This document shows, in pieces, positions 1 to 7,888 of a stretch of 64,000 nt of DNA. Under the pieces are notes generated by a model. The model worked only from the letters and a program-made list of their open reading frames with translations, was not told the origin of the DNA and searched no databases. Location of the stretch: assembly GCF_040611135.1 (NCBI RefSeq), contig NZ_JBEXNL010000002.1, positions 124,001-188,000 on the forward strand. Direction: 5' to 3'. The translations under genes and the position numbers were made by a program. Source of the stretch: Tsukamurella sp040611135 (GTDB lineage Bacteria; Actinomycetota; Actinomycetes; Mycobacteriales; Mycobacteriaceae). How positions within the stretch are numbered: the stretch's first letter is position 1; every line of letters begins with the position of its first letter.

Positions 1-108
1 GCCGCCGAGTGGTCCGACGAGCCTCGTCACCAGCGCCGCATCGACATCCTCTCCGAGTACGAGCGCACGGGCGTCGCGCCCGAGGTGCCTGCGGCCCCCG
101 AGGCGTGA
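1..108 (+). CDS. rpiB: Ribose-5-phosphate isomerase B, C-terminal end (partial)
   Basis: Only the last 35 codons are in the window, open at the left edge and ending in TGA at 106-108. The tail (RHQRRIDILSEYE, then an Ala/Pro-rich end) is typical of actinobacterial RpiB, which interconverts ribose-5-phosphate and ribulose-5-phosphate in the pentose phosphate pathway. In mycobacteria rpiB lies directly before the Nei-family gene, as here with a 24-bp gap. The identification rests on this short tail plus synteny. Confidence 0.75.
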   Translation, partial: AAEWSDEPRHQRRIDILSEYERTGVAPEVPAAPEA

Positions 109-132
109 CACCGTCCACCGCCCGGGGCCTCG

Positions 133-936
133 ATGCCTGAGGGGCACACACTCCACCGGCTCGCCCTCGCTCACGACGCACTGTTCGCGGGCGAGGGCGT
201 CTCCGTCTCCAGCCCGCAGGGACGGTTCGCGCCGGAGGCGAAGCGCCTCGACGGCCGGGTCTTCGAGCGCGCCGACTCCTGGGGTAAGCACCTGTGGCAC
301 CGCTACGACGGCGGCCTGATCGTGCACGTGCACCTGGGGCTGTACGGCGCCTTCACGGACTTCGGCCTGCTCGACGGTGCGCCGCCCGCGCCGGTGGGCC
401 AGGTCAGGATGCGCATCGTCGGACCGCGCGGCGGCACCGACCTGCGCGGCCCCACCGCCTGCGAGCTCGTCACGGAGGAGCAGGTCGACGGTGTCCTCGC
501 CCGCCTCGGGCCGGACCCGCTGCGCCCGGAGTCCGACCCGGACGACGCGCGACGGCGCATCGAGCGCTCACGCCGACCGATCGGCGCGCTGCTCATGGAC
601 CAGAAGGTGTTGGCCGGTGTCGGCAACGTCTACCGCGCCGAGGTGCTGTTCCGGGCCGGGATCGACCCGCACCGCGCGGGGCGGGACGTCTCCCGCGCCG
701 AGTTCGACGGGGTGTGGGCGGACCTGGTCGCGCTCATGCCGATCGGCGTCGAGCGCGGCCGCATGCACGTGGTGCGCCCCGAACACGACCACGGCGCACC
801 GTCGTACGCCGAGGACCGGCCCCGGACCTACGTCTACCGGCGCACCGGCGAGCTCTGCCGCGTGTGCGGCACACCCGTTCGCACCGAGGTGATGGAGGCG
901 CGAAACCTCTACTGGTGTCCCACCTGTCAGAGCTGA
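133..936 (+). CDS. nei2: Fpg/Nei-family DNA glycosylase (endonuclease VIII-like)
   Basis: 267 aa. It starts MPEGH, giving the N-terminal Pro2/Glu3 catalytic pair of Fpg/Nei bifunctional glycosylase/AP lyases once Met is removed. A central helix-two-turn-helix region (MDQKVLAGVGNVYRAEVLF, about 156-174) precedes a C-terminal zinc finger of C-x2-C ... C-x2-C type in the last 30 residues (CRVC ... CPTC). It should excise oxidised bases during base excision repair. The position after rpiB matches the mycobacterial arrangement, where this gene is called nei or nei2. Confidence 0.9.
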   Translation: MPEGHTLHRLALAHDALFAGEGVSVSSPQGRFAPEAKRLDGRVFERADSWGKHLWHRYDGGLIVHVHLGLYGAFTDFGLLDGAPPAPVGQVRMRIVGPRGGTDLRGPTACELVTEEQVDGVLARLGPDPLRPESDPDDARRRIERSRRPIGALLMDQKVLAGVGNVYRAEVLFRAGIDPHRAGRDVSRAEFDGVWADLVALMPIGVERGRMHVVRPEHDHGAPSYAEDRPRTYVYRRTGELCRVCGTPVRTEVMEARNLYWCPTCQS

Positions 937-1019
937 CTGCGCTGTTAGCTCGGACACAGAACCGCTTTCTTAACATGGATTTCAGCTCGTTCACACACGC
1001 GGCGGGTTGAGTCGCGGGC

Positions 1020-2015
1020 ATGAACACGATGACCGTCCACAGCAGGGCGGCCCGGCGACCGGCGGACGCCGGCCGGGCCCGGATCACCGTGCTCGCCGTC
1101 GGCGGAACGGGCGAGTCGTGGACCGACGATCCGCGCACCGATGTCACCGGAATGCTCAGCCACGTGGTGGCGGAACTCGACGACCGGTTCACCGACCGGT
1201 GGGTGGCCTACCCGGCGTCGTACGGCCCGGTCCCGGCGCGCGACGGCGTCTCGTTCGCGGAGTCCGTCGCCATCGGCGTCGAGCGCCTCCTGGGGACGAT
1301 CGCGGAGATCGACGGACCGGTGGTCCTGATCGGCTACTCGCAGGGATGCACCGTGGTCCGGCGGGTCCTGGGCGCGATGACCGACGGTCCCGTGCTCGCG
1401 CCGCACGTCCTCGCCGTCGGGCTGATCTCGGATCCGGAGCGGCCGCACGGCAGCGACCCCGCGCTGTGCGGATCGGGCGTCGCGGGCGACGGACCCCCGG
1501 TGCCCGACGGGATGCCGCTGCTGTGGATCTCGCATCCGCAGGACGTCATCTGCAACGCCAGCGTCGACTCCTTCGTGCGGGACATCGCCGACGCGACCGC
1601 CTATCTGACCCTCCGCGACCTGGCGACCTGGGCGCCGCGCGCGGCCGGGGAGTACCTCGGGCACCGGTTCCAGAACGCCACCCGCACCGCGTTCGGGTCG
1701 CGGCAGTGGCGGCGCGACGTGGCCCGGCTGCGCACCGCCGGGCGGGAGATCCTGGGCTACCTGCCGCGGGTGAACTACCGCGGGCGGGACTACAACCTGC
1801 GCGGCAACCGGCACACCGCGTACGCCGACGAGCCGCTCGCCCGGCTCCGGCACGAGGATTACGAGCTCACGGGCTGCCAGATCCTCGCGCAGTGGCTGCA
1901 GGTCCAGGCCACCTTCGCCCTCCCGGCGGAGCCGGATCGGGCCGCCCGGGCCCCGCAGCGGGCCGGGACCGCGGCCGCTGGTCTAGAGTCGGTGACGTAT
2001 TTGCAGGCCGGCTGA
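1020..2015 (+). CDS. Alpha/beta hydrolase of cutinase / LysB-like type
   Basis: 331 aa. After a short basic N-terminus comes ITVLAVGGTGES, a strand with an oxyanion-type glycine turn, then the nucleophile elbow GYSQG (about residue 105) used by cutinases and by the phage mycolyl-arabinogalactan esterase LysB. A later HPQDVICN segment and an RHTAY segment are candidates for the catalytic Asp and His. No clear signal peptide or membrane helix is visible. The substrate is unknown; a lipid or mycolate ester is plausible from the fold. It is followed after 17 bp by the DUF3618 gene in the same direction. Confidence 0.65.
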   Translation: MNTMTVHSRAARRPADAGRARITVLAVGGTGESWTDDPRTDVTGMLSHVVAELDDRFTDRWVAYPASYGPVPARDGVSFAESVAIGVERLLGTIAEIDGPVVLIGYSQGCTVVRRVLGAMTDGPVLAPHVLAVGLISDPERPHGSDPALCGSGVAGDGPPVPDGMPLLWISHPQDVICNASVDSFVRDIADATAYLTLRDLATWAPRAAGEYLGHRFQNATRTAFGSRQWRRDVARLRTAGREILGYLPRVNYRGRDYNLRGNRHTAYADEPLARLRHEDYELTGCQILAQWLQVQATFALPAEPDRAARAPQRAGTAAAGLESVTYLQAG

Positions 2016-2032
2016 CCCGGAGGTAGAGCGAA

Positions 2033-2308
2033 GTGGCACGTGACACCGAGAGCATCGAGCGCGATATCGAGCGCGCCCGGGAGCAGCTGGCGGCGACGCT
2101 GGATCAGCTGGGGGAGCGCGCGGATCCCCGCAAGCTCGCCGATCAGGCCCAGCAGTCGGTGATCGCCACCGTCACCAAGCCGCCGGTGCTCGCCGCCGCA
2201 GCCGGTGCCGTCGTCCTGGTGCTCGTCGTCGTGGGATCGCGGGTCGCCCGCGCTCGCCGCGAGAAGCAGATCATCCGAGCGCTGGCCGAGGGCCGGATCT
2301 CGATCTGA
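2033..2308 (+). CDS. DUF3618 small membrane protein
   Basis: 91 aa from a GTG start preceded by GGAGG. The first 45 residues form a charged amphipathic helix (SIERDIERAREQLAATLDQLGERADP), followed by one transmembrane helix (about 53-73) and a short basic tail. This is the arrangement of the actinobacterial DUF3618 family. Its biochemical role is unknown. Spacing suggests co-transcription with the hydrolase upstream and the lipoprotein five bases downstream. Confidence 0.75.
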   Translation: MARDTESIERDIERAREQLAATLDQLGERADPRKLADQAQQSVIATVTKPPVLAAAAGAVVLVLVVVGSRVARARREKQIIRALAEGRISI

Positions 2309-2313
2309 TCTCC

Positions 2314-2706
2314 GTGCTCGAGACGCGAAGGGGCGGCGCCGCGATCGGCGTCGCCCTTGTCGTTGGCGCGGTCGCGGTGGGAGCGGGCGGCTGCGGCACG
2401 CCGCCGCGCGCCGCGACGCCGCTGCCGGCCGGATACCCCGCCGCGCAGGTGCCGGTCGTCGGGACGATCAGCAAGGCGGAGACGATCGACGTGGGCCACC
2501 CGATGTGGCGCGTCACGGTCGACGGCCAGGACACGGTGGCCGCCGCCCGGGCCCTGCTCGCCGCGGGCCTCGCGCCGGTCGCGCCGGGCGTCCCGCTGGA
2601 CGCCGGCCGGGTCGGGGCCGTCTACCGGGGGCACGGGTTCACCGTCGGGATCTCCGCGAACGACGGTGACGTGACCTACGTGGTGAGCCCCACACCCGGC
2701 GTCTGA
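2314..2706 (+). CDS. Putative lipoprotein, unknown function
   Basis: 130 aa from GTG. The N-terminus has a basic start, a hydrophobic stretch and a lipobox-like VGAGGC around residue 28, consistent with lipid attachment and export. The remaining roughly 100 residues have no recognised domain. The gene begins five bases after the DUF3618 stop, so it is probably translated from the same mRNA. The export call rests on the lipobox only. Confidence 0.6.
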   Translation: MLETRRGGAAIGVALVVGAVAVGAGGCGTPPRAATPLPAGYPAAQVPVVGTISKAETIDVGHPMWRVTVDGQDTVAAARALLAAGLAPVAPGVPLDAGRVGAVYRGHGFTVGISANDGDVTYVVSPTPGV

Positions 2707-2758
2707 CGTCAGGGAATCTCCTGATTCCGCGATCGCGGATCGGCGCTACGCTGGAACC

Positions 2759-3445
2759 ATGGAGTTTCCGAAAGTACTGCTCGCACCGGCACGCGTCGGG
2801 CTGGCCGCCGCGGGTCTCGGCCTCGCCGCGGCGGAGACCTCCGTCGCGGTCGCGCGCGACGTGGTCGGGATGGCGGCGGACCGGCTCGATCCCGGTTCGG
2901 GCGAGGGCACCCGCCACGAGAATCTGATCACCGCCGCGCAGCGCGTGCCGTCGATCGTGCACCGCGTCTCCGACCTGCTCGGCGACGAGGGCGCCATCCA
3001 CCGGGTGGTGGGTCCCGGCGGCGCGGCCGATCGGGTGGCGGACCTGTTCAACGAAGGGGGCTCCGTCGACCGGATCAGCCGCGCCGACGGTCCGCTGGAC
3101 CGTGCCACCCGCGACGGCGGCATCGTCGACGCGCTGACCGCGGAGGACGGTGTCGTGGCGCAACTCGCCGCGATGACCGATGCGCTCAACCGGCTCACCC
3201 CCACGGTGTCCGCGATGAATCAGCGGATCAGCGACATCGAGACCGTGGTGGGCGCGGCCAACACCGTCGCCGAGCCGGTGACCGACCTCCTGTCGAGCCT
3301 GCCGAAGTTCGCGATCCGCACCGCGAGCGAGGTGGCGCGGGCCGCGCAGCCGCGGCAGCCGCGCCCCGCCCGCATCATCGACGTGCCGTCCGCAGGTCCG
3401 ACGGTGCTGCCCGCGCCCGAGAGCTCGCCCGAGACTCAGGTGTAG
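2759..3445 (+). CDS. Conserved actinobacterial protein of unknown function
   Basis: 228 aa. The N-terminal 45 residues are Ala/Leu-rich and amphipathic. The middle contains repeated phrases of the form GG..DR(I/V)..(A/L)..(D/E)G (about 80-145), suggesting a short tandem repeat, and the C-terminus is Pro-rich and disordered-looking. There is no Shine-Dalgarno; a TACGCT -10 box six bases before ATG predicts a leaderless transcript. The last 10 bp overlap the convergent gene at 3436. Function is not recognised. Confidence 0.6.
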   Translation: MEFPKVLLAPARVGLAAAGLGLAAAETSVAVARDVVGMAADRLDPGSGEGTRHENLITAAQRVPSIVHRVSDLLGDEGAIHRVVGPGGAADRVADLFNEGGSVDRISRADGPLDRATRDGGIVDALTAEDGVVAQLAAMTDALNRLTPTVSAMNQRISDIETVVGAANTVAEPVTDLLSSLPKFAIRTASEVARAAQPRQPRPARIIDVPSAGPTVLPAPESSPETQV

Positions 3446-4110
3446 GACTTGGCGCAGATGGTGTAGACGGGGTCGTCGAAGAAGTAGCTGCGGTCCCACT
3501 CGCCGGTGCAGCGGGCGGAATCCTTGAGGCCGCCCACCACGGAGATCACGGTGATGGTGCCGGGAGCGCCGCACTGTGCGGCCGCCTTGATCCAGGTACC
3601 CGCGACCGGGGCGGAGTAGCAGTAGTTCACGTTGAGGTTCGGGGTCAGGCAGTACGCGCGCCCCTTGGTGATCGAGGTCTGCTCCTTCTTGCACGCCTCG
3701 CCCACGGGCATCACCTGGGTGACCTTGTAGGGGGACCCGCCGTCGTCGCAGTTGCCGACCTTGGGGTTCTCGGGCACGTCGTAGAGGCAGTCGTTGATCC
3801 GGAACACCTGACCGGTCGCGTCGATCGTCGCCGAGGTCGCGCCCTTGCCGGGCTCGTCGCCCTTGGAGTCGCTGAGGAGGGCGAGGGCGACCACCGCGGC
3901 CACGACGGCGACGATCGCGGCGATCGCGACGATGCCGACGATCACGTTGCGGCCCGACGAGGGCCTACGGGGAGGCTGCGGCGGCGGACTGCCGGGGACG
4001 GGGCCCGGCGCCGCAGGGCCGCGCGGAGGCGCGGGCAGCGGAAGGGCCTGCGAGTACGCCTGGCCGGGCTCCTGCGGGTGGTACCCGCCGTGCGGGCCGG
4101 GACCCGTCAT
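3436..4110 (-). CDS. Membrane-anchored secreted protein, LppU/SCO3897-like
   Basis: 224 aa. A Pro/Gly-rich cytoplasmic N-terminus (about 1-50) precedes one transmembrane helix (about 54-78) and an extracellular domain with several cysteines (NDCLYD, NCDDGG, EACKK, AYCLT, NYCYS, QCGAP, ARCTG, TICAK) that probably form disulfides. The Cys pattern recalls the LppU/SCO3897 family of unknown function. The ATG at 4110 overlaps the stop of the upstream glycosylase as ATGA, so the pair is likely translationally coupled. Confidence 0.65.
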   Translation of the reverse strand: MTGPGPHGGYHPQEPGQAYSQALPLPAPPRGPAAPGPVPGSPPPQPPRRPSSGRNVIVGIVAIAAIVAVVAAVVALALLSDSKGDEPGKGATSATIDATGQVFRINDCLYDVPENPKVGNCDDGGSPYKVTQVMPVGEACKKEQTSITKGRAYCLTPNLNVNYCYSAPVAGTWIKAAAQCGAPGTITVISVVGGLKDSARCTGEWDRSYFFDDPVYTICAKSYT

Positions 4111-4682
4111 GCGCCCTCCTTCTTCGCGGCCGCCTTCATCTCCTTCTTGTGGGCGCGGACCTTCTGCAGCGACTCGCCGTCGACCACGTCCGCGACGGAG
4201 CGGAACCCGGCCTTGCCGTAGTCGCCGACCGCCGTCGCCCAACCCCGGGGCTTCACGCCGAGCTGCTTGCCGACGAGCGCCGCGAAGATCTTCGCCTTCT
4301 GGGCGCCGAACCCGGGCAGTGCCTCGATCCGCTTGACTAGATCGGCACCGGAGGCGGCCTCGGTCCAGATCCGCTCGGCGTGCCCGTCGTACTCGTCGAC
4401 GACGATCCGCGCGAGCGCCTGCAGGCGGGCCGCCATGGCGCGCCCGTAGCGGTGGATCGCGGGCGGGGTCGTGCACAGTTCCTCGAAGCGCACCGGATCC
4501 GCGACGGCGATGTCGCGGGGATCGATGCTCCCGAATCGGTCGAGGACTTTCCAGGGACCCGCGAACGCCCGCTCCATGGGGAACTGCTGATCGAGGAGCA
4601 TGCCCGCGAGCAGCGCGAACGGGTGCTCGGAGAGCACCGCGTCCGACTCGGGTTCCCCCGTGATGTGCAACGTGACCGCCAT
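4107..4682 (-). CDS. HhH-GPD-type base excision repair protein
   Basis: 191 aa. FALLAGMLLDQQFPMERAF near the start and the helix-hairpin-helix EALPGFGAQKAKIF (about 133-146) mark the HhH-GPD glycosylase superfamily; the C-terminus is Lys-rich. The start at 4682 is preferred over 4691 because a TACAGT -10 box lies seven bases upstream, predicting a leaderless mRNA. Substrate is unknown: the family includes alkyl-purine and MutY/Nth-like enzymes, and no iron-sulfur cysteines are present. Confidence 0.75.
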   Translation of the reverse strand: MAVTLHITGEPESDAVLSEHPFALLAGMLLDQQFPMERAFAGPWKVLDRFGSIDPRDIAVADPVRFEELCTTPPAIHRYGRAMAARLQALARIVVDEYDGHAERIWTEAASGADLVKRIEALPGFGAQKAKIFAALVGKQLGVKPRGWATAVGDYGKAGFRSVADVVDGESLQKVRAHKKEMKAAAKKEGA

Positions 4683-4782
4683 GTTCGTCACTGTACTTCA
4701 GCCGTGCCTTCCCGTAGCGGGAGCAACGCGGCCGTTAGGGTTGGACTGACGGCCACCGGCGAGCGGAATCGAGGAGAAGCGA

Positions 4783-5574
4783 ATGTCGAACATCGACTAC
4801 GAGGTGCGCGACGAGGTCGCCTACGTGCGAATCAACCGTCCCGAGAAGCACAACGGCCTCACGTTGGACATGCTCGACGATCTGGCGCGGGCCGCGGACC
4901 GCGCGAAGAACGACCACTCGCTGCGCGCCGTGATCCTCTCGGGCGAGGGCAGTTCGTTCAGCTCGGGCCTCGACTTCGCTTCGGCGGGCAAGGAACAGCG
5001 CCGCCTGTTCATGAACTTCGTGCCGAAGCGGATCTCGGCCGCGAACAGCTTCCAGGCCGCCGGCTGGGCCTGGCGCAGTGTGCCCGCCCCCGTGATCGCC
5101 GTGGTCAACGGGCACTGCTACGGCGGCGGCCTGCAGATCGCGCTCGGCGCGGACTTCCGCTACGCCTCCACCGAGGCCGATTTCTCGATCCTCGAGGCGA
5201 AGTGGGGCCTGATCCCCGACATGTCGATCTCCGCGTCGATCGCCCAGCTCACGACCATCGACGTCGCGAAGCGCCTGACGATGACCGGCGAGATGTTCAC
5301 CGCCAAGCAGGCCCTGGACTGGGGCCTGGTGACCGGTGTCTCCGCCGATCCGATGAAGGACGCCCTCGACCTGGTCGAGAAGCTCAAGGAGCGCTCGCCC
5401 GATGCGGTGGCCGCGTCGAAGGCCCTCTTCGAGAACACCTGGTACAGCGGCTCGCGCCTGTCCTTCCCCGTCGAGCAGGCACTCCAGCTGGGCCTGCTGC
5501 GCGGCCGCAACCACACCATCGCCCGCACCGCGGCGATGAACAAGGAGAAGCCCTCCTTCGTCGAGCGCCAGTAG
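4783..5574 (+). CDS. Enoyl-CoA hydratase/isomerase (crotonase) family protein
   Basis: 263 aa with a GAGGAGAAG Shine-Dalgarno. It has the crotonase fold: an oxyanion-hole segment SGEGSSFSSGLDF (about 50-62) and VVNGHCYGGGLQIALGAD (about 106-123), then a glutamate-containing segment FSILEAKWGLIPD. It acts on acyl-CoA thioesters, but crotonases also include isomerases and dehalogenases, so the reaction cannot be fixed. It stands alone, with a bidirectional hairpin at its 3' end. Confidence 0.8.
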   Translation: MSNIDYEVRDEVAYVRINRPEKHNGLTLDMLDDLARAADRAKNDHSLRAVILSGEGSSFSSGLDFASAGKEQRRLFMNFVPKRISAANSFQAAGWAWRSVPAPVIAVVNGHCYGGGLQIALGADFRYASTEADFSILEAKWGLIPDMSISASIAQLTTIDVAKRLTMTGEMFTAKQALDWGLVTGVSADPMKDALDLVEKLKERSPDAVAASKALFENTWYSGSRLSFPVEQALQLGLLRGRNHTIARTAAMNKEKPSFVERQ

Positions 5575-5583
5575 CCCCGCTCA

Positions 5584-5643
5584 ATTGAACACTGTTACTA
5601 CCCGCGCTCACCTGCGGATTCTCCGTTGGTAACGGTGTTCAAT
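5584..5643. terminator. Bidirectional hairpin between convergent genes
   Basis: A 15-base arm beginning ATTGAACAC (5584-5598) is matched at 14 of 15 positions by its inverted copy at 5629-5643, leaving a 30-base loop. It sits between the crotonase stop and the response-regulator stop and overlaps the latter by a few bases. It can form from either strand, so it probably terminates both genes, although no long T run follows. Confidence 0.5.
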
Positions 5644-6319
5644 CGATGCGGGGACGGACGATTCCCTGATCGAACGCGAAGACAATGGCCTCGGCCCGGT
5701 TGCGGACGTCGAGTTTGGTGAAGATCGATCCGATGTGGCTCTTCACGGTCACGATGGAGATCACCAGCTCGGCGGCGATGTCGTCGTTCGACAGCCCGCG
5801 CCCGACGAGGGCGAGCACGTCGATCTCCCGGGAGGTCAGCCGGGTGATCGCCGGGCCCGACGGTGCCGCGCTCGCCACCGGTGCGGCGCGGTAGGTCTCG
5901 AGCACGCGGCCGGTCACTGCGGGGTCGAGGACGGCGTCGCCCGCTGCGACGAGTCGCACGGCGCGGATCAGCTCCTCGGCCGGTGAGTCCTTGAGCACGA
6001 AGCCGGATGCGCCCGCGCGCAGCGCCTCGGACAGCAGGTCGTCGTCGCGGAACGTGGTGAGGACGAGAACCGGTGGGGCGCCTGCATTCCCGGTGATGCA
6101 TCGGGTGGCCTCCATGCCGCTCATCCGCTTCATCCGCAGGTCCATCAGCACCACGTCCGGCGCCGCGTCGGCGACCGCGTGGGCCACCTCGTCGCCGTCG
6201 GAGCACTCGGCCACGACCTCGAAGCCGTCGCGGCGGCGCAGGATCCGGCGCAGCCCGAGGCGCACCAGGTCCTGATCGTCCACCAGTAGCAGCCGGATCG
6301 GCGGGTCGGTCACGGTCAT
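5639..6319 (-). CDS. NarL/LuxR-family response regulator
   Basis: 226 aa. Receiver domain (about 8-125) with acidic VDDQD, phosphoacceptor Asp in VVLMDLRM and the conserved Thr and Lys (TTF, LKDSP). The C-terminal LuxR-type HTH (about 155-215) contains LTSREIDVLALVGRGLSNDDIAAEL. The ATG at 6319 overlaps the stop of the upstream kinase by four bases, so they form a cognate pair. The target genes and signal are unknown. Confidence 0.9.
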   Translation of the reverse strand: MTVTDPPIRLLLVDDQDLVRLGLRRILRRRDGFEVVAECSDGDEVAHAVADAAPDVVLMDLRMKRMSGMEATRCITGNAGAPPVLVLTTFRDDDLLSEALRAGASGFVLKDSPAEELIRAVRLVAAGDAVLDPAVTGRVLETYRAAPVASAAPSGPAITRLTSREIDVLALVGRGLSNDDIAAELVISIVTVKSHIGSIFTKLDVRNRAEAIVFAFDQGIVRPRID

Positions 6320-7512
6320 GACAGGGGCTCCGCACGGAGGGGCGGATTCGGGCGGGCGGCCGGGAATCGCGCGTCCACCAGCCAGGTCCCGTCGACGGGG
6401 CCGGTCGCCAGTGTGCCGCCCGCGCTCTCGACCCGCGCCCGCATGCCGTCGAGGCCCGTCCCGCCCGGGGCGCGGCGGGCACCGTCGGGCACGGGGCACG
6501 CGACCTGGACGGCCAGCCCGCGCCGCTCCCGGGCCTCGACGGTGACCGCGACCTGCGCGCCCGGTGCGTGCTTGACGGCGTTGGCCAGGGACTCCTGGAC
6601 CACGCGGAAGGCGGCGAGACCGGCGGTGCCGGCGAGCGCCGTCGGCGAGGTCCGCTGGTCGAGGGTCACGGCGAGTCCGGCGCGCTCGAACGACGCGACC
6701 AGTTCGGGGATGTCGGCCAGGCCGGGCTGCGCGGATCCGGGGCCGTCGGTGCGCAGCAGCTCGATGGTGTTGCGGATGTCCTTCATCGCGGTGCGGCCCT
6801 GGGTCTCCGCGTCGAGGAGAGCGTCGACGGCCTCGGCCCGGTCGTCGTCGGATTCGAGTGCGCGCCGGGCGGCGGTCACATTGAGCAGCACGACGGCGAG
6901 CGAGTGCGCGACCACGTCGTGGACCTCGGCGGCGATGGCCGCGCGGTCGAGCGCCGTGCGCGCCGCCTGCGCCCGGCGCTCGGCGCGCAGCAGGAGGAGC
7001 TGGTTCTGCAGGAGCTGGCCGACCGCGGCGCCGAAGCAGACCGTCAGCACGATGAGCCAGGCCTGGTGGACGGCGCCGAGCAGGCCGGCGCCGATGACGA
7101 CGGCGAGGTACACGGCCAGGTGGGTCGCCGCCACCCGCGGCGTGCAGACCGACGCGACCTGGGTGATGCCGAGGATCAGCATGAGCGGCACCACGTCGAA
7201 CATGGTGGGCACGCACCAGAACAGCACAGCGACACCCAGGGTGGCCGCGGTGTGCGCGGTGATCGACACGGACCGAGCACTCACGAGGCCGGCGCTCAGA
7301 TGCACCACCGACACGGCGGCCGCGGCCGCGAGCCACGCCCACTGAGGTCCCTGCGGCCCCGCGAGGACCCGGGGTGCCACCGCTCCGATCGTCAGCAGCA
7401 CCATCGCCGCCTCGGTGATCGTCATGTAGTACGGCGGATACTCGTAGCCCAGCTGCGCGAGTACCCGCCGGTACCGCGCCTCGAGCCACCGCAGAGCGCG
7501 CATGGCTTGCAT
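6316..7512 (-). CDS. Sensor histidine kinase (HisKA_3 type)
   Basis: 398 aa. Several N-terminal transmembrane segments (about 30-175) carry no large extracellular domain, suggesting sensing within the membrane. The dimerisation/phosphoacceptor motif AAEVHDVVAHSLAVV follows, then a HATPase region (VVQESLANAVKHA, GGTGLDGMRARVESAGG). This is the NarX/DesK-like class that pairs with LuxR-type regulators, as encoded next to it. Start choice between 7512 and 7503 is open. Confidence 0.88.
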   Translation of the reverse strand: MQAMRALRWLEARYRRVLAQLGYEYPPYYMTITEAAMVLLTIGAVAPRVLAGPQGPQWAWLAAAAAVSVVHLSAGLVSARSVSITAHTAATLGVAVLFWCVPTMFDVVPLMLILGITQVASVCTPRVAATHLAVYLAVVIGAGLLGAVHQAWLIVLTVCFGAAVGQLLQNQLLLLRAERRAQAARTALDRAAIAAEVHDVVAHSLAVVLLNVTAARRALESDDDRAEAVDALLDAETQGRTAMKDIRNTIELLRTDGPGSAQPGLADIPELVASFERAGLAVTLDQRTSPTALAGTAGLAAFRVVQESLANAVKHAPGAQVAVTVEARERRGLAVQVACPVPDGARRAPGGTGLDGMRARVESAGGTLATGPVDGTWLVDARFPAARPNPPLRAEPLS

Positions 7513-7677
7513 CGTAGCCGCGCGGCCCGCCCGGTTCATCCGCCCTGGGGCGGAGCCCCGGCTCCACCCCGGGGCGGGGCCGCGAACCCGACCCGGGCAC
7601 GCTGACCTGCGTCGATGTGGTCGATAGCGTTGAACGCGACTCGGAACACCCACCGGGCACGGGAGAAGGAGCAGGAC

Positions 7678-7830
7678 ATGATCACCGTTGGAGTCATCGC
7701 CGCGTTCGTCCTCGCGATCGCGGTCCTCACCCACGACCGCGACGGCCTCGACTTCGGCGCGCGCGACGTCCACCGCGCGGTCGCCGAGCGCGACCACCGG
7801 ACCGGGCCGCTGGGCACCGTCGTCCCCTGA
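7678..7830 (+). CDS. Small membrane-associated protein, 50 aa
   Basis: ATG at 7678 follows a GAGAAGGAGCAGG ribosome-binding stretch. Residues 1-17 are hydrophobic (MITVGVIAAFVLAIAVL), followed by a charged tail rich in Asp, Arg and His. No family is recognised. It lies 58 bp before the P450 start in the same direction, so it may be a leader cistron of the P450 transcript. The clear ribosome-binding site argues that it is real. Confidence 0.5.
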   Translation: MITVGVIAAFVLAIAVLTHDRDGLDFGARDVHRAVAERDHRTGPLGTVVP

Positions 7831-7888
7831 GAACCGGCCGTCGCCCGCGGGAGTCCCCGGGCGTGCACAATCGATGAAGGAGGACGAT

